From Heliobacteriaceae bacterium (GTDB lineage Bacteria > Cyanobacteriota > Vampirovibrionia > Gastranaerophilales > Gastranaerophilaceae): DNA of 47,797 bases. The stretch's first letter is position 1. Every line of letters begins with the position of its first letter. The notes beneath the pieces were generated by a model. The model was not told the DNA's origin and did no database searches. It saw only the letters and a list, made by a program, of their open reading frames with translations. Below are positions 36,678 through 44,510 of the stretch, piece after piece. The DNA lies in assembly GCA_031265495.1 (NCBI GenBank), contig JAISCP010000084.1:1-47797 (forward strand), read 5' to 3'. The translations under genes were made by a program, and so were the position numbers.

Positions 36678-36884
36678 CTACTTATGTTGAAAGCTTATGC
36701 TGTACCCGAGTACATCAAGAATAATCTCAAATTCTTTCAGAGTTATTGTATTATTCTTTAATTTTTGCGAAAGATTTTGTACACTGAAATTTTTGTTTTT
36801 CTTTTGGCTTATTATGCCTGCCAGTTCAGTCAGTGTGTAATCCTTATCTATTAAAAGTTTTCTAATCTCGTTACTTATATTCAT
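36678..36884 (-). CDS. Small helix-turn-helix protein (68 aa)
   Basis: An all-helical protein with an XRE/lambda-repressor-like arrangement: YTLTELAGIISQKKNKNFSV would hold the first helices and VQNLSQKLKNNTITLKEFEI the recognition helix and next helix. Likely a DNA-binding regulator. Divergent from the prepilin gene at 36994; a perfect 11-bp-arm palindrome lies between them in the pilin promoter, a likely binding site. No Shine-Dalgarno is evident before the ATG. Confidence 0.7.
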   Translation of the reverse strand: MNISNEIRKLLIDKDYTLTELAGIISQKKNKNFSVQNLSQKLKNNTITLKEFEIILDVLGYSISFQHK

Positions 36885-36914
36885 AGCACAAGATTACTAC
36901 ATTATTAATTAATG

Positions 36915-36943
36915 TTGACAATTTTAAATTAATAATTTAAAAT
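36915..36943 (+). promoter_or_regulatory. Promoter of the prepilin gene 36994
   Basis: TTGACA (36915-36920), 17-nt spacer, TAAAAT (36938-36943): a consensus -35 and good -10, about 50 nt before the start codon. Confidence 0.7.
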
Positions 36944-36944
36944 T
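36920..36944. promoter_or_regulatory. Palindromic operator candidate in the pilin promoter
   Basis: AATTTTAAATT, AAT, AATTTAAAATT: two perfect 11-nt arms around a 3-nt centre. It covers the spacer and the whole -10 box, so a bound repressor would block RNA polymerase. The adjacent divergent HTH gene is the natural candidate regulator. Confidence 0.55.
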
Positions 36945-36993
36945 AAATATATAGTTTAAGTGTTGCGATTTAAAGGTTTATGGAGGTCATGAG

Positions 36994-37644
36994 ATGGCAA
37001 AAAAAGGTTTTACTCTGGCAGAGGTTTTGATTACACTGGCTGTTATCGGTGTTGTTGCGGCGCTGACTATGCCAAGCTTGATAAGTAAAACACAATCCGT
37101 TATTTTAAAAAACCAGTTTAAAAAAGCTTATTCCGTTTACGGGCAAAATCTGCTTAAAACAGCATTAATCGATTTTGACGGCGATACCGGCTGCTATTAT
37201 TCAGAAGGCGAAGAAAATAACGAGGAAACCAGAAGCATATCCGGATGCATCGAATTTTACGAACAGTTTGCCAAAAACATGAATGTAATAAAAACCTGCA
37301 GCGGCAGCGCCTTAGCAAACGGCTGTATTCCTGTATATAATAATTATGTTGTCAACAGCGGCTGCACGGGGTTTAGCCTTGAATACGTTAACAATAACAA
37401 TAATGCTTATATTCTCAGTGATGGCAGTATAATGATACCTTATAAACACAGCGGCAACGAATGGCCTCTTTTTATGTTTGATGTAAACGGAATGAAGGGA
37501 CCTAACAAAATTGGACACGATGTTTTTGGTCTTGGCATATTTTTACGTAAAAGTTCCGGAGCATATCTTTTGGGTAGCAATATTTTAGGATGTTTGCCAA
37601 GAGACGGCGCTCTTTTTACAAGCATGGATGATATTAACAAATAA
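36994..37644 (+). CDS. Type IV prepilin-like protein
   Basis: 216 aa. Class III leader MAKKG cut before FTLAEVLITLAVIGVVAALT, with Glu5 of the mature chain, then a hydrophobic helix to about residue 30. The C-terminal domain has several Cys (near 67, 84, 103, 110 and 123 and 197), likely disulfide-bonded outside the cell. Processed by a prepilin peptidase and assembled by the pilus machinery, of which pilMN and pilO are in this window; it could be a major or minor pilin or a type II pseudopilin. GGAGG at 7-nt spacing. Convergent with lipA, overlapping 11 bp. Confidence 0.85.
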   Translation: MAKKGFTLAEVLITLAVIGVVAALTMPSLISKTQSVILKNQFKKAYSVYGQNLLKTALIDFDGDTGCYYSEGEENNEETRSISGCIEFYEQFAKNMNVIKTCSGSALANGCIPVYNNYVVNSGCTGFSLEYVNNNNNAYILSDGSIMIPYKHSGNEWPLFMFDVNGMKGPNKIGHDVFGLGIFLRKSSGAYLLGSNILGCLPRDGALFTSMDDINK

Positions 37645-38470
37645 GTTCCGCAGCTTTGTACGAGCTTCTGACTAACGGCCCGATTTGATGATGTTTTATA
37701 CCGATTTCGTCCGCAAGAGTCCGTAATTTCCCGAATTCTTCCGGCGTGTAGTATTTCGCAACTTCATGATGATTCTTTGAAGGCTGAATATACTGCCCGA
37801 CAGTAACAATATCACATCCGGTGTCATGTAAATCCCGCAGCGTCAACTCTATTTGCCCGAAGGTTTCCCCAAGCCCGGCCATTAAACCGGATTTGGTAAT
37901 CAGCCCGCTTTTTTTAACATACCTTAAAACATCAAGCGACCGCTGATAGCGCGCCTGCGGACGAACCGTTTCGAACAAATCTTCCGCTGTTTCAATATTA
38001 TGGTTAAAAACGTGCGGCTGCGCCGTGATAATAACATCAAGCGCCCTTGTGTCACCCTTAAAATCAGGTGTGAGAATTTCAATTTTGACTTCAGGAGTTA
38101 ACTTTTTGATTTCACGAATACATTGCGCAAAGTGTTCCGCTCCGCCGTCAGGCAGGTCGTCACGCGTAACAGAAGTTATTACGGCGTAGTCCAGACCTAA
38201 ATCACGCACTGCTTTTGCAATGTTTACCGGTTCAGACGCGTCAAGAGGTTCGGGCTTGGCACAGGAGATGTTGCAGTAGCGGCAGTTTCTTGTACAAACA
38301 TTCCCCATAATCAGGAACGTAGCCGTGTTTTTTGTATAACACTCATTTTTATTAGGACAGCGGGCATTTTCGCAAACAGTGTTAAGCCCGTTATCTTTTA
38401 AAATCCTGCGTACATTCTTTGTTTTGTCTGTGTCAATTATCGGCCGTTTTAAGTATTCAGGCAGTCTCAT
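37634..38470 (-). CDS. lipA: Lipoyl synthase LipA
   Basis: Radical SAM enzyme inserting two sulfurs into octanoyl groups to make lipoate. 278 aa from the ATG with AAAGGA upstream; a longer frame adds 8 residues. Auxiliary cluster Cys33, Cys38 and Cys44 (CENARCPNKNEC); radical SAM cluster Cys59, Cys63 and Cys66 (CTRNCRYC); C-terminal RSSY serine ligand. lpd, whose partner enzymes carry lipoate, is 1.2 kb away. No lipB seen. Confidence 0.96.
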   Translation of the reverse strand: MRLPEYLKRPIIDTDKTKNVRRILKDNGLNTVCENARCPNKNECYTKNTATFLIMGNVCTRNCRYCNISCAKPEPLDASEPVNIAKAVRDLGLDYAVITSVTRDDLPDGGAEHFAQCIREIKKLTPEVKIEILTPDFKGDTRALDVIITAQPHVFNHNIETAEDLFETVRPQARYQRSLDVLRYVKKSGLITKSGLMAGLGETFGQIELTLRDLHDTGCDIVTVGQYIQPSKNHHEVAKYYTPEEFGKLRTLADEIGIKHHQIGPLVRSSYKAAELIC

Positions 38471-38499
38471 TAAAATTCCTTTACAAATATACAAATATA

Positions 38500-38528
38500 T
38501 TTAAAGAATACAATAAACATGGTATAAT
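38500..38528 (+). promoter_or_regulatory. Promoter of the 38552 gene
   Basis: TTTAAA (38500-38505), 17-nt spacer, TATAAT (38523-38528), followed by AAGGAG and the ATG at 38552. Confidence 0.6.
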
Positions 38529-38551
38529 ATGAAAAAATCAAGGAGAAGAAT

Positions 38552-38908
38552 ATGAAAAAAATCGTTACTATCTTGAGTTTACTTATGTTTGCGCCTATAG
38601 CGGCTGCGGATGTTGACGTTACAGATTTGAACTACTTTGAAGTTGACTCGTCAATTATGCAGGAAATTAACTCTTTTAAGTATGTTCAAAATGACAGCGG
38701 AATTCAGGACAGCAATAATTATAACCGAAATACCGGCAATCAAGCCGTACAAATTACCCCTGCCGCAAATACACCTGCCGTGAAAACAGTAACCGTAACG
38801 ACAAAAACAACAGCCGCAAAAGTTCAGCGCCAAAACAACAGCCTGAGTAATACAAGCAGTCCTTACAACTTCGGGCGGTCAGATTACGTTTACAGACCAA
38901 GATATTAG
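38552..38908 (+). CDS. Small exported protein (118 aa)
   Basis: Signal peptide at residues 1-19 (KKIVTILSLLMFAPIAAA, cut before DVDVTD). The mature chain is short, rich in Asn, Gln and Thr, and likely disordered, with a Val/Thr stretch (VKTVTVTTKTTAAKVQ) and a C-terminal YNFGRSDYVYRPRY. No known family. Consensus-like promoter and Shine-Dalgarno suggest real expression. Function unknown. Confidence 0.7.
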   Translation: MKKIVTILSLLMFAPIAAADVDVTDLNYFEVDSSIMQEINSFKYVQNDSGIQDSNNYNRNTGNQAVQITPAANTPAVKTVTVTTKTTAAKVQRQNNSLSNTSSPYNFGRSDYVYRPRY

Positions 38909-39318
38909 GTAGTGTTGTGTATATGTCATTTCCGTAACTTCTAAATTTGTCCCGCCTCCGTCACGTCATCCTGAACTTGTTTCAGGATCTGGTCACCGAT
39001 AAAAATATACAATTTCTGTAAAGTTTTCTTACCCGTGCAGATAGATGCTGAAATAAAATTGAGAAGATAGTGCGATTTTGTGCCGGATCCAGAAACAAGT
39101 TCAGGATGACGTGACGGTTATGGTGTGAGAGTATGTTTATTCATTCCTATTTACTTAATCACTCCTATTAACTATTTACTAACTACTATTTACTGATATC
39201 ATGTAAATAAATGTAAAGATATTAACGTATAACCGGCAAATTTTTGACCCAATGGTTTTTGATATATATTATAGCGTTAGTGATTATTCAATAGAATTTA
39301 AAGTGAAAGGTAGTATCA
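38909..39318. repeat. R4/R6 composite repeat region and promoter of the next gene
   Basis: An R4 palindrome (CATCCTGAACTTGTTTCAGG, about 38968) and its inverted partner (GAAACAAGTTCAGGATGACG, about 39093) bound about 140 bp containing TACCCGTGCAGATAGATGCT, related to the core of the MITE at 25395 and to 42330-42460. R6 tracts (ACTATTTACTAACTACTATT) follow to about 39200. No gene is seen. Confidence 0.7.
39244..39272 (+). promoter_or_regulatory. Promoter of the 39319 gene
   Basis: TTGACC (39244-39249), 17-nt spacer, TATTAT (39267-39272). GAAAGG precedes the ATG at 39319. Confidence 0.6.
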
Positions 39319-39723
39319 ATGTTTATATTCGCAATACCAAATACTGACCCTGCAGTAGGTCCGGTAAGACCGGGCGGAAAACAGCAAATATCAATTTACA
39401 AAGACGGCATTAGAAGAACTATAAATTCAACATCAAAGGATGTTGATAAATACTTATCGGACAGAAAAAAAGCCGGGGCTTATGCAGGGGCAGGCATGGC
39501 GGGAATGCTTGTATCCATGATAGGCGGCATTCTGTTAGAAAATCAGGCAAAGGTTAAAAAAGCTTCAATAATAGGCCTGGGCGTGAGCATGGCTTCATTG
39601 ATTCTTGGTCTGAGTGCGTACGGAGTAAAGATAAACAGAGCGCAAAAAGAGCTGTTAGCGGGTCAGGAAAACGTACCGGCTGCGCCTGAGGAGCCCGAGA
39701 ACAACCCGGACTCAGCGGAATAA
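39319..39723 (+). CDS. Small protein with two membrane-like helices (134 aa)
   Basis: A polar N-terminus (about 45 residues), then two Gly/Ala-rich hydrophobic helices (about 53-72 and 82-102), then a Glu/Pro-rich acidic tail. The helices are Gly-rich (GAYAGAGMAGMLVSMIGGIL), recalling glycine-zipper membrane proteins. No signal peptide. Own promoter. It overlaps lpd at the convergent ends by 12 bp. Function unknown. Confidence 0.7.
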   Translation: MFIFAIPNTDPAVGPVRPGGKQQISIYKDGIRRTINSTSKDVDKYLSDRKKAGAYAGAGMAGMLVSMIGGILLENQAKVKKASIIGLGVSMASLILGLSAYGVKINRAQKELLAGQENVPAAPEEPENNPDSAE

Positions 39724-40944
39724 GCACTCAAATATCCCCTCAGAATAAGTAGGATGCGCAAAACAAACTTCTTTGAGTTTGTCTGTTGTGATGTTGTTCT
39801 GCATTGCAATTAAGATTTGGTGAATTAATGCCGATGCTTCTTTTGAAACAATGTGTGCGCCCAGAATTTTACCCTCGCGCGAAAGTATTTTTATGAACCC
39901 GTCCGTGCAGTTATCACAATGGGATTTGCCCAGCGCAGATATTAATAAGCCTGATTTTTGGTAGGTTCCCTGCTCCAAATCCTGCTCCCGCGCCCCAATC
40001 CATGCGATTTCAGGACACCCGTAAACCACCGACGGCACAAGCGATTTGTCGAATTTAATCCCTTTAATTTCCTCAATTGCCTGCTTAGCCGCAAAATGCG
40101 CAAGTTGAATTGAACCGCACGCATCCCCCAAATATACAACGCCGTCTTCTGTTTTTTCTTCACAAGGAATACGCCCGACAGCAGCTAAAATAATTTGAGC
40201 GTCTTTAAAATCCTGCCGGATGTCACCGTTATACGACAGGACGGTTTTTATATTTTTCGCTTTAAAAATTCTTTCAAGCCGTTTTGAAACCTCAAAGTCC
40301 GCAGCGGGCAAAAGCCTGTCAGCAACCTCGACAACCGTAACCTCAACCCCGAAAGCCGCAAAAATTCTTGCCCATTCCGTGCCGATTGAACCGGAACCCA
40401 CAATTACAATGTTTTTCGGCAGCTTTTTTAAGTTCAAAATATCATCGGAACTTAAAATAAACTCATGGTCAAATTCAAGCCCTTTAAGCGGGCGCGGTTT
40501 GGAGCCGGTTGCAGCAATAATTCCGCCGCATTCGTAAAGCTCTCCGTCTGCGCTGATTGTGTTTTTACACTGAAGCTTTGCCTCAGCCGAAACTATTGTT
40601 ACGCCGGCGTTTTTTAAAGACAATTCCAAACTTTTTCTTATTTTTTCAACTGTTTGATTTTTGTATGCCATGACTTTTTCAAAGTCAACACTAATGCCCC
40701 CGAACGTGGACGAACCGGCACATGAATTAACAAAAATTCCGACATCTTCGCAAGATTTCATTTCCTCATAAAGCTCTGCCGCGTGCATAACAGCTTTTGT
40801 AGGTATGCAGCCTTTATTCAGACAAACCCCGCCGATTAAATCTTTTTCAAACATGACAACATTCAAACCTTCCGAGCGTGCATGAAGCGCCGCCGTGTAA
40901 CCGGCAGGCCCGGCGCCGATAATACCTATATCATATTTTTTCAA
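39712..40944 (-). CDS. lpd: Dihydrolipoamide dehydrogenase
   Basis: FAD-dependent E3 component reoxidising lipoyl groups of 2-oxoacid dehydrogenases or glycine cleavage. 410 aa: FAD loop IIGAGPAGYTAAL, redox pair Cys41-Cys46 (GGVCLNKGCIPTK), NAD loop VGSGSIGTEWARIFAAFG, and the catalytic dyad His397-Glu402 (HPTYSEG). It is shorter than the usual 460-470 aa, chiefly in the central region. TTG is chosen as start because it gives MKKYDIGIIGAG with GGGGGT upstream; an ATG five codons earlier is possible. No E1/E2 genes nearby. Confidence 0.9.
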   Translation of the reverse strand: MKKYDIGIIGAGPAGYTAALHARSEGLNVVMFEKDLIGGVCLNKGCIPTKAVMHAAELYEEMKSCEDVGIFVNSCAGSSTFGGISVDFEKVMAYKNQTVEKIRKSLELSLKNAGVTIVSAEAKLQCKNTISADGELYECGGIIAATGSKPRPLKGLEFDHEFILSSDDILNLKKLPKNIVIVGSGSIGTEWARIFAAFGVEVTVVEVADRLLPAADFEVSKRLERIFKAKNIKTVLSYNGDIRQDFKDAQIILAAVGRIPCEEKTEDGVVYLGDACGSIQLAHFAAKQAIEEIKGIKFDKSLVPSVVYGCPEIAWIGAREQDLEQGTYQKSGLLISALGKSHCDNCTDGFIKILSREGKILGAHIVSKEASALIHQILIAMQNNITTDKLKEVCFAHPTYSEGIFECLFR

Positions 40945-40990
40945 TATATTTACCCCCATTTACTCTTCATTGGTAACTTTTTACTGGTTT

Positions 40991-41068
40991 GCCATTGCGG
41001 GCGAAGCAATCCGGCCAAAACCGTTGAATTTACCGGATTGCCGCATCGGGCTGACGCGCTGCAATGAC
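40991..41068. repeat. Shortened R3 copy
   Basis: A 78-bp copy from GCCATTGCGGGCGAAGCAAT to GCTGCAATGAC in the gap between alr and lpd, flanked by GGTAACTTTTTACTGG and AATAAAAGTTTCC. Confidence 0.7.
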
Positions 41069-41096
41069 GTTATCAATAAAAGTTTCCGCTCTCCGT

Positions 41097-42227
41097 TTAC
41101 TCCTGTCTTGTATACACGCGCGGCAGCCGGACTTTCAGGCTGCATGTAAGCGTATAATTAATAGTATCAAGAATTTTTGCCCAATTATCAATGGAATTAT
41201 TTTCATCTGACAGCGTTATAATATCGCCTTCTTGAGCGCCTTCCCCCGTTATATCAAACATCATCTGATCCATTGTAATATTACCGATTTGCGGAACTTC
41301 CCGGCCGTTAAGCATACCGGAAATCCTGTTAGACAATTCCCGCCGAACCCCGTCCGCATAACCTATCGGAACAGTAGCCGCTTTTATTGTCCGCTTTGCG
41401 GTAAACGTATGCCCGTAGCTTACCCCTTCATTTACCGGAACTTCGTGAATATGGACTATCCGCCCTTTAAGCGAAAGAACCTGTCTTAAATTAAGTGTTT
41501 TACAGGCGCAATCCGGCGGCAAATCAGGCAAAAGCCCGTAAACAGATATGCCTGCGCGAACCATGTTAGTATGTGCAATATCATAACACAGCAGTCCGGC
41601 GGAATTTGCAGCATGCAGCAGCAAACCCGCAGTATCAATCCGTGAAATAATCTCATCCCATTTTTTAATTTGTATTTGTGTTTTAACCCTGTCCTGCGCG
41701 TTTGCAAGGTGGGTAAAAATCCCGCGTAATTCAACAAAATCCGCATTCTGAACTTCTTTTATAAACCCAACGGCGTCATCGGGCAAAATCCCTATTCTGT
41801 TCATACCCGTATCAATTTTAACGTGGACTTTCGGCTTTATTCCGAGTCTTTCGTAAGCGCGGCGGCAGGCATTCAGATGTTCAACAGAAAAAACGGAAAT
41901 CGTTAAATCCGCGCTTACTGCGCTTTCCACAGCCCAAACAGGCACAGCGCCCAAAACAAGAATTTCGGAATTTATCTTTGCCTCGCGCAAATCCACTCCT
42001 TCGTCAATCGAAGCAACTCCGAGCATATCAACGCCTGAGGCAAGAAGCGTCGGCGCAAGCATTACCGCGCCGTGTCCGTAAGCGTCCGCTTTAACCACCG
42101 CAAGAAGTTTTGTTTTTGCCGGCAGAACCCTGCATATTTCTTTAACGTTGTGTGCAGCGGCTTCAAGGTTAATTTCAACCCACGAATCCCGATGAATATT
42201 TACATGCGACTGGCGAATATTTTTCAT
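41097..42227 (-). CDS. alr: Alanine racemase
   Basis: PLP enzyme giving D-alanine for peptidoglycan. 376 aa: PLP-Lys46 (AVVKADAYGHG) and catalytic Tyr271 (EGVSYGHTF), with the C-terminal beta domain. Start set at 42227; the longer frame (25 more residues) is translated R6 repeat and gives a false membrane-like segment. A TATAAT lies 6 nt before the ATG and no Shine-Dalgarno is seen, so the mRNA may be leaderless. Lies upstream of lpd on the same strand, with a repeat-filled gap between. Confidence 0.94.
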   Translation of the reverse strand: MKNIRQSHVNIHRDSWVEINLEAAAHNVKEICRVLPAKTKLLAVVKADAYGHGAVMLAPTLLASGVDMLGVASIDEGVDLREAKINSEILVLGAVPVWAVESAVSADLTISVFSVEHLNACRRAYERLGIKPKVHVKIDTGMNRIGILPDDAVGFIKEVQNADFVELRGIFTHLANAQDRVKTQIQIKKWDEIISRIDTAGLLLHAANSAGLLCYDIAHTNMVRAGISVYGLLPDLPPDCACKTLNLRQVLSLKGRIVHIHEVPVNEGVSYGHTFTAKRTIKAATVPIGYADGVRRELSNRISGMLNGREVPQIGNITMDQMMFDITGEGAQEGDIITLSDENNSIDNWAKILDTINYTLTCSLKVRLPRVYTRQE

Positions 42228-42634
42228 AAAACAATTATAGCAGGAAATAGAGGTTAGTAAATAGTAAATAGTGAATAGTAAACAGGAAAGAGGGAACAGC
42301 AAAGGATTGCCACAGAGCCCACCTTAACCTCCCTGTCATGCTGAACTCGGTTCAGCATCTGCCTTCTGCACGGGGAATTAAAACTCAAAGGTATTGAATA
42401 TTTTACCGGTAGTCAGATCCTGAAACAAGTTCAGGATTGTATAGGTTATGGTGTGCTTTTGCCATGTGCATTTCCTGAAACCCCGGAGGTGCAATCCGGT
42501 CGTTTAGCATGACGGGGAGGTTGTTGATGTAAACTTTATTACTAAAATTTTCCGCTTGCAATTAAATATTTACATGTTAGACTTAATATTGTCAGAAATC
42601 ACTAACCCGAATACAATTTCAAATAGTCATTAAT
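42228..42634. repeat. R6/R4 composite repeat upstream of rpsE
   Basis: R6 (about 42252-42300, TAGTAAATAGTAAATAGTG), then an R4 palindrome (ATGCTGAACTCGGTTCAGCA, about 42338) and a partner (CTGAAACAAGTTCAGG, about 42419), enclosing CTTCTGCACGGGGAATT. This is the same ~150-bp composite seen at 25465-25610 and 38960-39125. From about 42540 to 42634 the sequence is unique AT-rich DNA. Confidence 0.65.
42234..42261 (-). promoter_or_regulatory. Probable leaderless promoter of alr
   Basis: Minus strand TTTACT (42256-42261), 16-nt spacer, TATAAT (42234-42239). Transcription would begin at or next to the A of the alr ATG. The -35 hexamer belongs to an R6 repeat tract (TTTACTATTTACTAACC). Confidence 0.5.
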
Positions 42635-42663
42635 TTGACATTGTTTTGGTGTATTCATAAAAA
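42635..42663 (+). promoter_or_regulatory. Promoter candidate of rpsE-rpmD-rplO-secY
   Basis: Consensus TTGACA (42635-42640), 17-nt spacer, TAAAAA (42658-42663, four of six). A second TATAAA lies at about 42692. This gives rpsE its own start within what is usually a longer operon. Confidence 0.5.
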
Positions 42664-42708
42664 TAAGTATTGTACGGTTTGTATATAAAATGAAAGGTAA
42701 AAAAATAA

Positions 42709-43434
42709 ATGAGTTTAGAAGACGAATTAGAAGAAACCCCTGCTGAGGAAAACTTAACAGAAGAAAATTCACCGGAAGAAAGCTCTGTACAGGAAAAAGC
42801 TGAAATTGAAACGGCAAAAGAAGCGGAAATTCAGGAAGAAGTAGAAATTGAAACGGCAAAGGAAGAAGAAATTCAGGAAGAAGTAGAAGTTCTACCTGCT
42901 GACAAGCGTGGAAGACGCAGAAAACAAAGAGACAGATATGAAGAAGAAAAACCGCAGTCGGAATGGATTGAGCGTGTTGTTCAAATCCGCCGTGTTACCA
43001 AAGTAGTCAAAGGCGGTAAAAAATTGAGTTTCAGAGCAATTGTTATTGTCGGAAACAAAAAAGGTCAGGTAGGCGTGGGCTGTGCAAAAGCTTCCGAAGT
43101 TATCATTGCAATCCAGAAAGCCATTGCGGACGGAAGAAAAAACCTTATTACGGTGCCTATTTTCAAAACAACTATACCGCACCCTGTCACGGGGCGTTCC
43201 GGCGCAGGCTCGGTTATGTTAAGACCGGCGTCGCAAGGTACGGGGATTATTGCGGGCGGAGCGGTTCGTCTGGTGCTTGAACTTGCGGGGATTGAGAACA
43301 TACTTTCAAAATCGCTCGGGTCAAAGTCACCGCTTAATGCAGCGAACGCAACTCTGGAAGCGTTAAAGAGTCTTACTCCGTTTAGCGAAGTTGCTAAGCG
43401 GCGCGGGCTTACAGTGGCGGAACTGCTTAACTAA
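42709..43434 (+). CDS. rpsE: Ribosomal protein uS5 with long acidic N-terminal extension
   Basis: 241 aa, against about 165-175 for typical uS5. The conserved protein starts near residue 83 ([20 protein letters not shown]) and is complete, including [15 protein letters not shown] and [17 protein letters not shown]. The first ~62 residues are very acidic and contain two near-perfect copies of a 15-residue unit ([14 protein letters not shown] and [14 protein letters not shown], residues 32-60), encoded by a tandem DNA duplication. A basic patch ([11 protein letters not shown]) follows. Part of the 30S decoding centre and mRNA entry. First gene of the group here; rplR and earlier spc genes are not upstream. 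Confidence 0.93.
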   Translation: MSLEDELEETPAEENLTEENSPEESSVQEKAEIETAKEAEIQEEVEIETAKEEEIQEEVEVLPADKRGRRRKQRDRYEEEKPQSEWIERVVQIRRVTKVVKGGKKLSFRAIVIVGNKKGQVGVGCAKASEVIIAIQKAIADGRKNLITVPIFKTTIPHPVTGRSGAGSVMLRPASQGTGIIAGGAVRLVLELAGIENILSKSLGSKSPLNAANATLEALKSLTPFSEVAKRRGLTVAELLN

Positions 43435-43843
43435 ACAGAGACTGGGGGTTAGAGGACAGGTAAAACAGTTGAAAGGTTGAAAAGTTGAATGGTTTAGAAA
43501 CCGTTAAACACGTTCAACAAAACAAGCAAAACAGGCAGGTAGCAACCGGCAGAAGCCGGATAAGGTAAAATCAACGCAAGACTAAGTAAAATTGCAAAAG
43601 GCGAAATACACCAAAATTAACTTGAAATAGTATAAAAAACAATAAAACCCTCATCCGCCCTACGGGCACCTTCTCCCAGAGGGAGAAGGAAAAAATAGAA
43701 ACCATTAAGCACGTTCAACAAAACAAGCAAAGGAGACAGGTAACAACAAGTAAAAGCCGGCAATAGGTAAAATTGACAAGTAATGAAGTAATTCCCGGCA
43801 AAGGCGGCAAAAGGTAAAACCAACTTGAAAGGATATAAAAAAG
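43435..43843 (+). repeat. R5, two R7 units and R2 between rpsE and rpmD
   Basis: R5 (43436-43460), R7-5' (GTTGAAAGGTTGAAAAGTTG), R7 unit 1 (about 43497-43640, CCGGCAGAAGCCGG hairpin), a minus-strand R2 (43640-43689) and R7 unit 2 (about 43700-43843) ending CTTGAAAGGATATAAAAAAG directly before the rpmD ATG. A 409-bp gap where most bacteria have fewer than 20 bp. Confidence 0.85.
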
Positions 43844-44035
43844 ATGGCGAAGACACAATTAAAACAAGTGAAAATTAAACTCGTAAGAAGTTTAATCGGC
43901 TCGTCCGAATCCCAGCGCAAAATTGTTAAAGGATTAGGACTAACCAAAAAAGACCGGATAGTTGAGCATTACAACAGCCCGACAATAATGGGCATGGTGA
44001 ATAAAGTTTCACATCTGGTGCAAATAGTAGAATAA
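43844..44035 (+). CDS. rpmD: Ribosomal protein uL30
   Basis: 63-aa large-subunit protein, the usual bacterial length, with KIKLVRSLIGSSESQRKIVK and LGLTKKDRIVEH. Notable because many Cyanobacteria lack rpmD; here it is intact between rpsE and rplO in canonical order. Its Shine-Dalgarno (GAAAGGA) is the end of an R7 repeat. rplO follows after 19 nt. Confidence 0.95.
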   Translation: MAKTQLKQVKIKLVRSLIGSSESQRKIVKGLGLTKKDRIVEHYNSPTIMGMVNKVSHLVQIVE

Positions 44036-44054
44036 ATAATAAAGGAACTAAAAA

Positions 44055-44510
44055 ATGACAATCACATTAGAAGATTTAAGACCTGCAGAAGGCGCTGTCC
44101 ACAAGGTTAAACGTGTAGGCAGAGGCCGTTCTTCGGGACGGGGTAAAACCTCTTGCCGCGGACATAACGGTGAAGGACAGCGTTCGGGACGTTCGGCAAA
44201 AAGAGGATTTGAAGGCGGCCAAATGCCGGGTTACAGACAAATGCCGAAATTGAAAGGTTTTAACAATATTCACGCTCTGAATTACGCACAAATTAACGTG
44301 GGCAGAATAGACGCGCTAAAACTAAAAGAGATTTCTCTGGAAACACTTAAAGAAGCGGGAAAAGCTCATCCTTCAGCTGTCGGCTTGAGAGTACTGGGCA
44401 GCGGCGAGATTAAAAAAGCCGTAACGGTAAAAGCTGACCACGTAACACCTTCCGCTAAAGAAAAAATTGAAGCGGCAGGCGGTAAAGTTGAATCAGGGAC
44501 TAGGGGTTAG
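44055..44510 (+). CDS. rplO: Ribosomal protein uL15
   Basis: 151 aa. Basic Gly-rich N-terminus (VKRVGRGRSSGRGKTSCRGH), then GFEGGQMPGYRQMPKLKGF and a C-terminal globular domain ending AAGGKVE. The final residues SGTRG and the TAG stop come from an R5 repeat (GGGACTAGGGGTTAG). AAAGGA precedes the start. Normal partner of rpmD and secY. Confidence 0.95.
   Translation: MTITLEDLRPAEGAVHKVKRVGRGRSSGRGKTSCRGHNGEGQRSGRSAKRGFEGGQMPGYRQMPKLKGFNNIHALNYAQINVGRIDALKLKEISLETLKEAGKAHPSAVGLRVLGSGEIKKAVTVKADHVTPSAKEKIEAAGGKVESGTRG

Noticed and set aside
42228-42302. Hydrophobic 25-residue N-terminal extension of alr, signal-peptide-like
   Set aside because: It is translated R6 repeat upstream of a TATAAT that sits just before the better ATG; alanine racemase is cytoplasmic.
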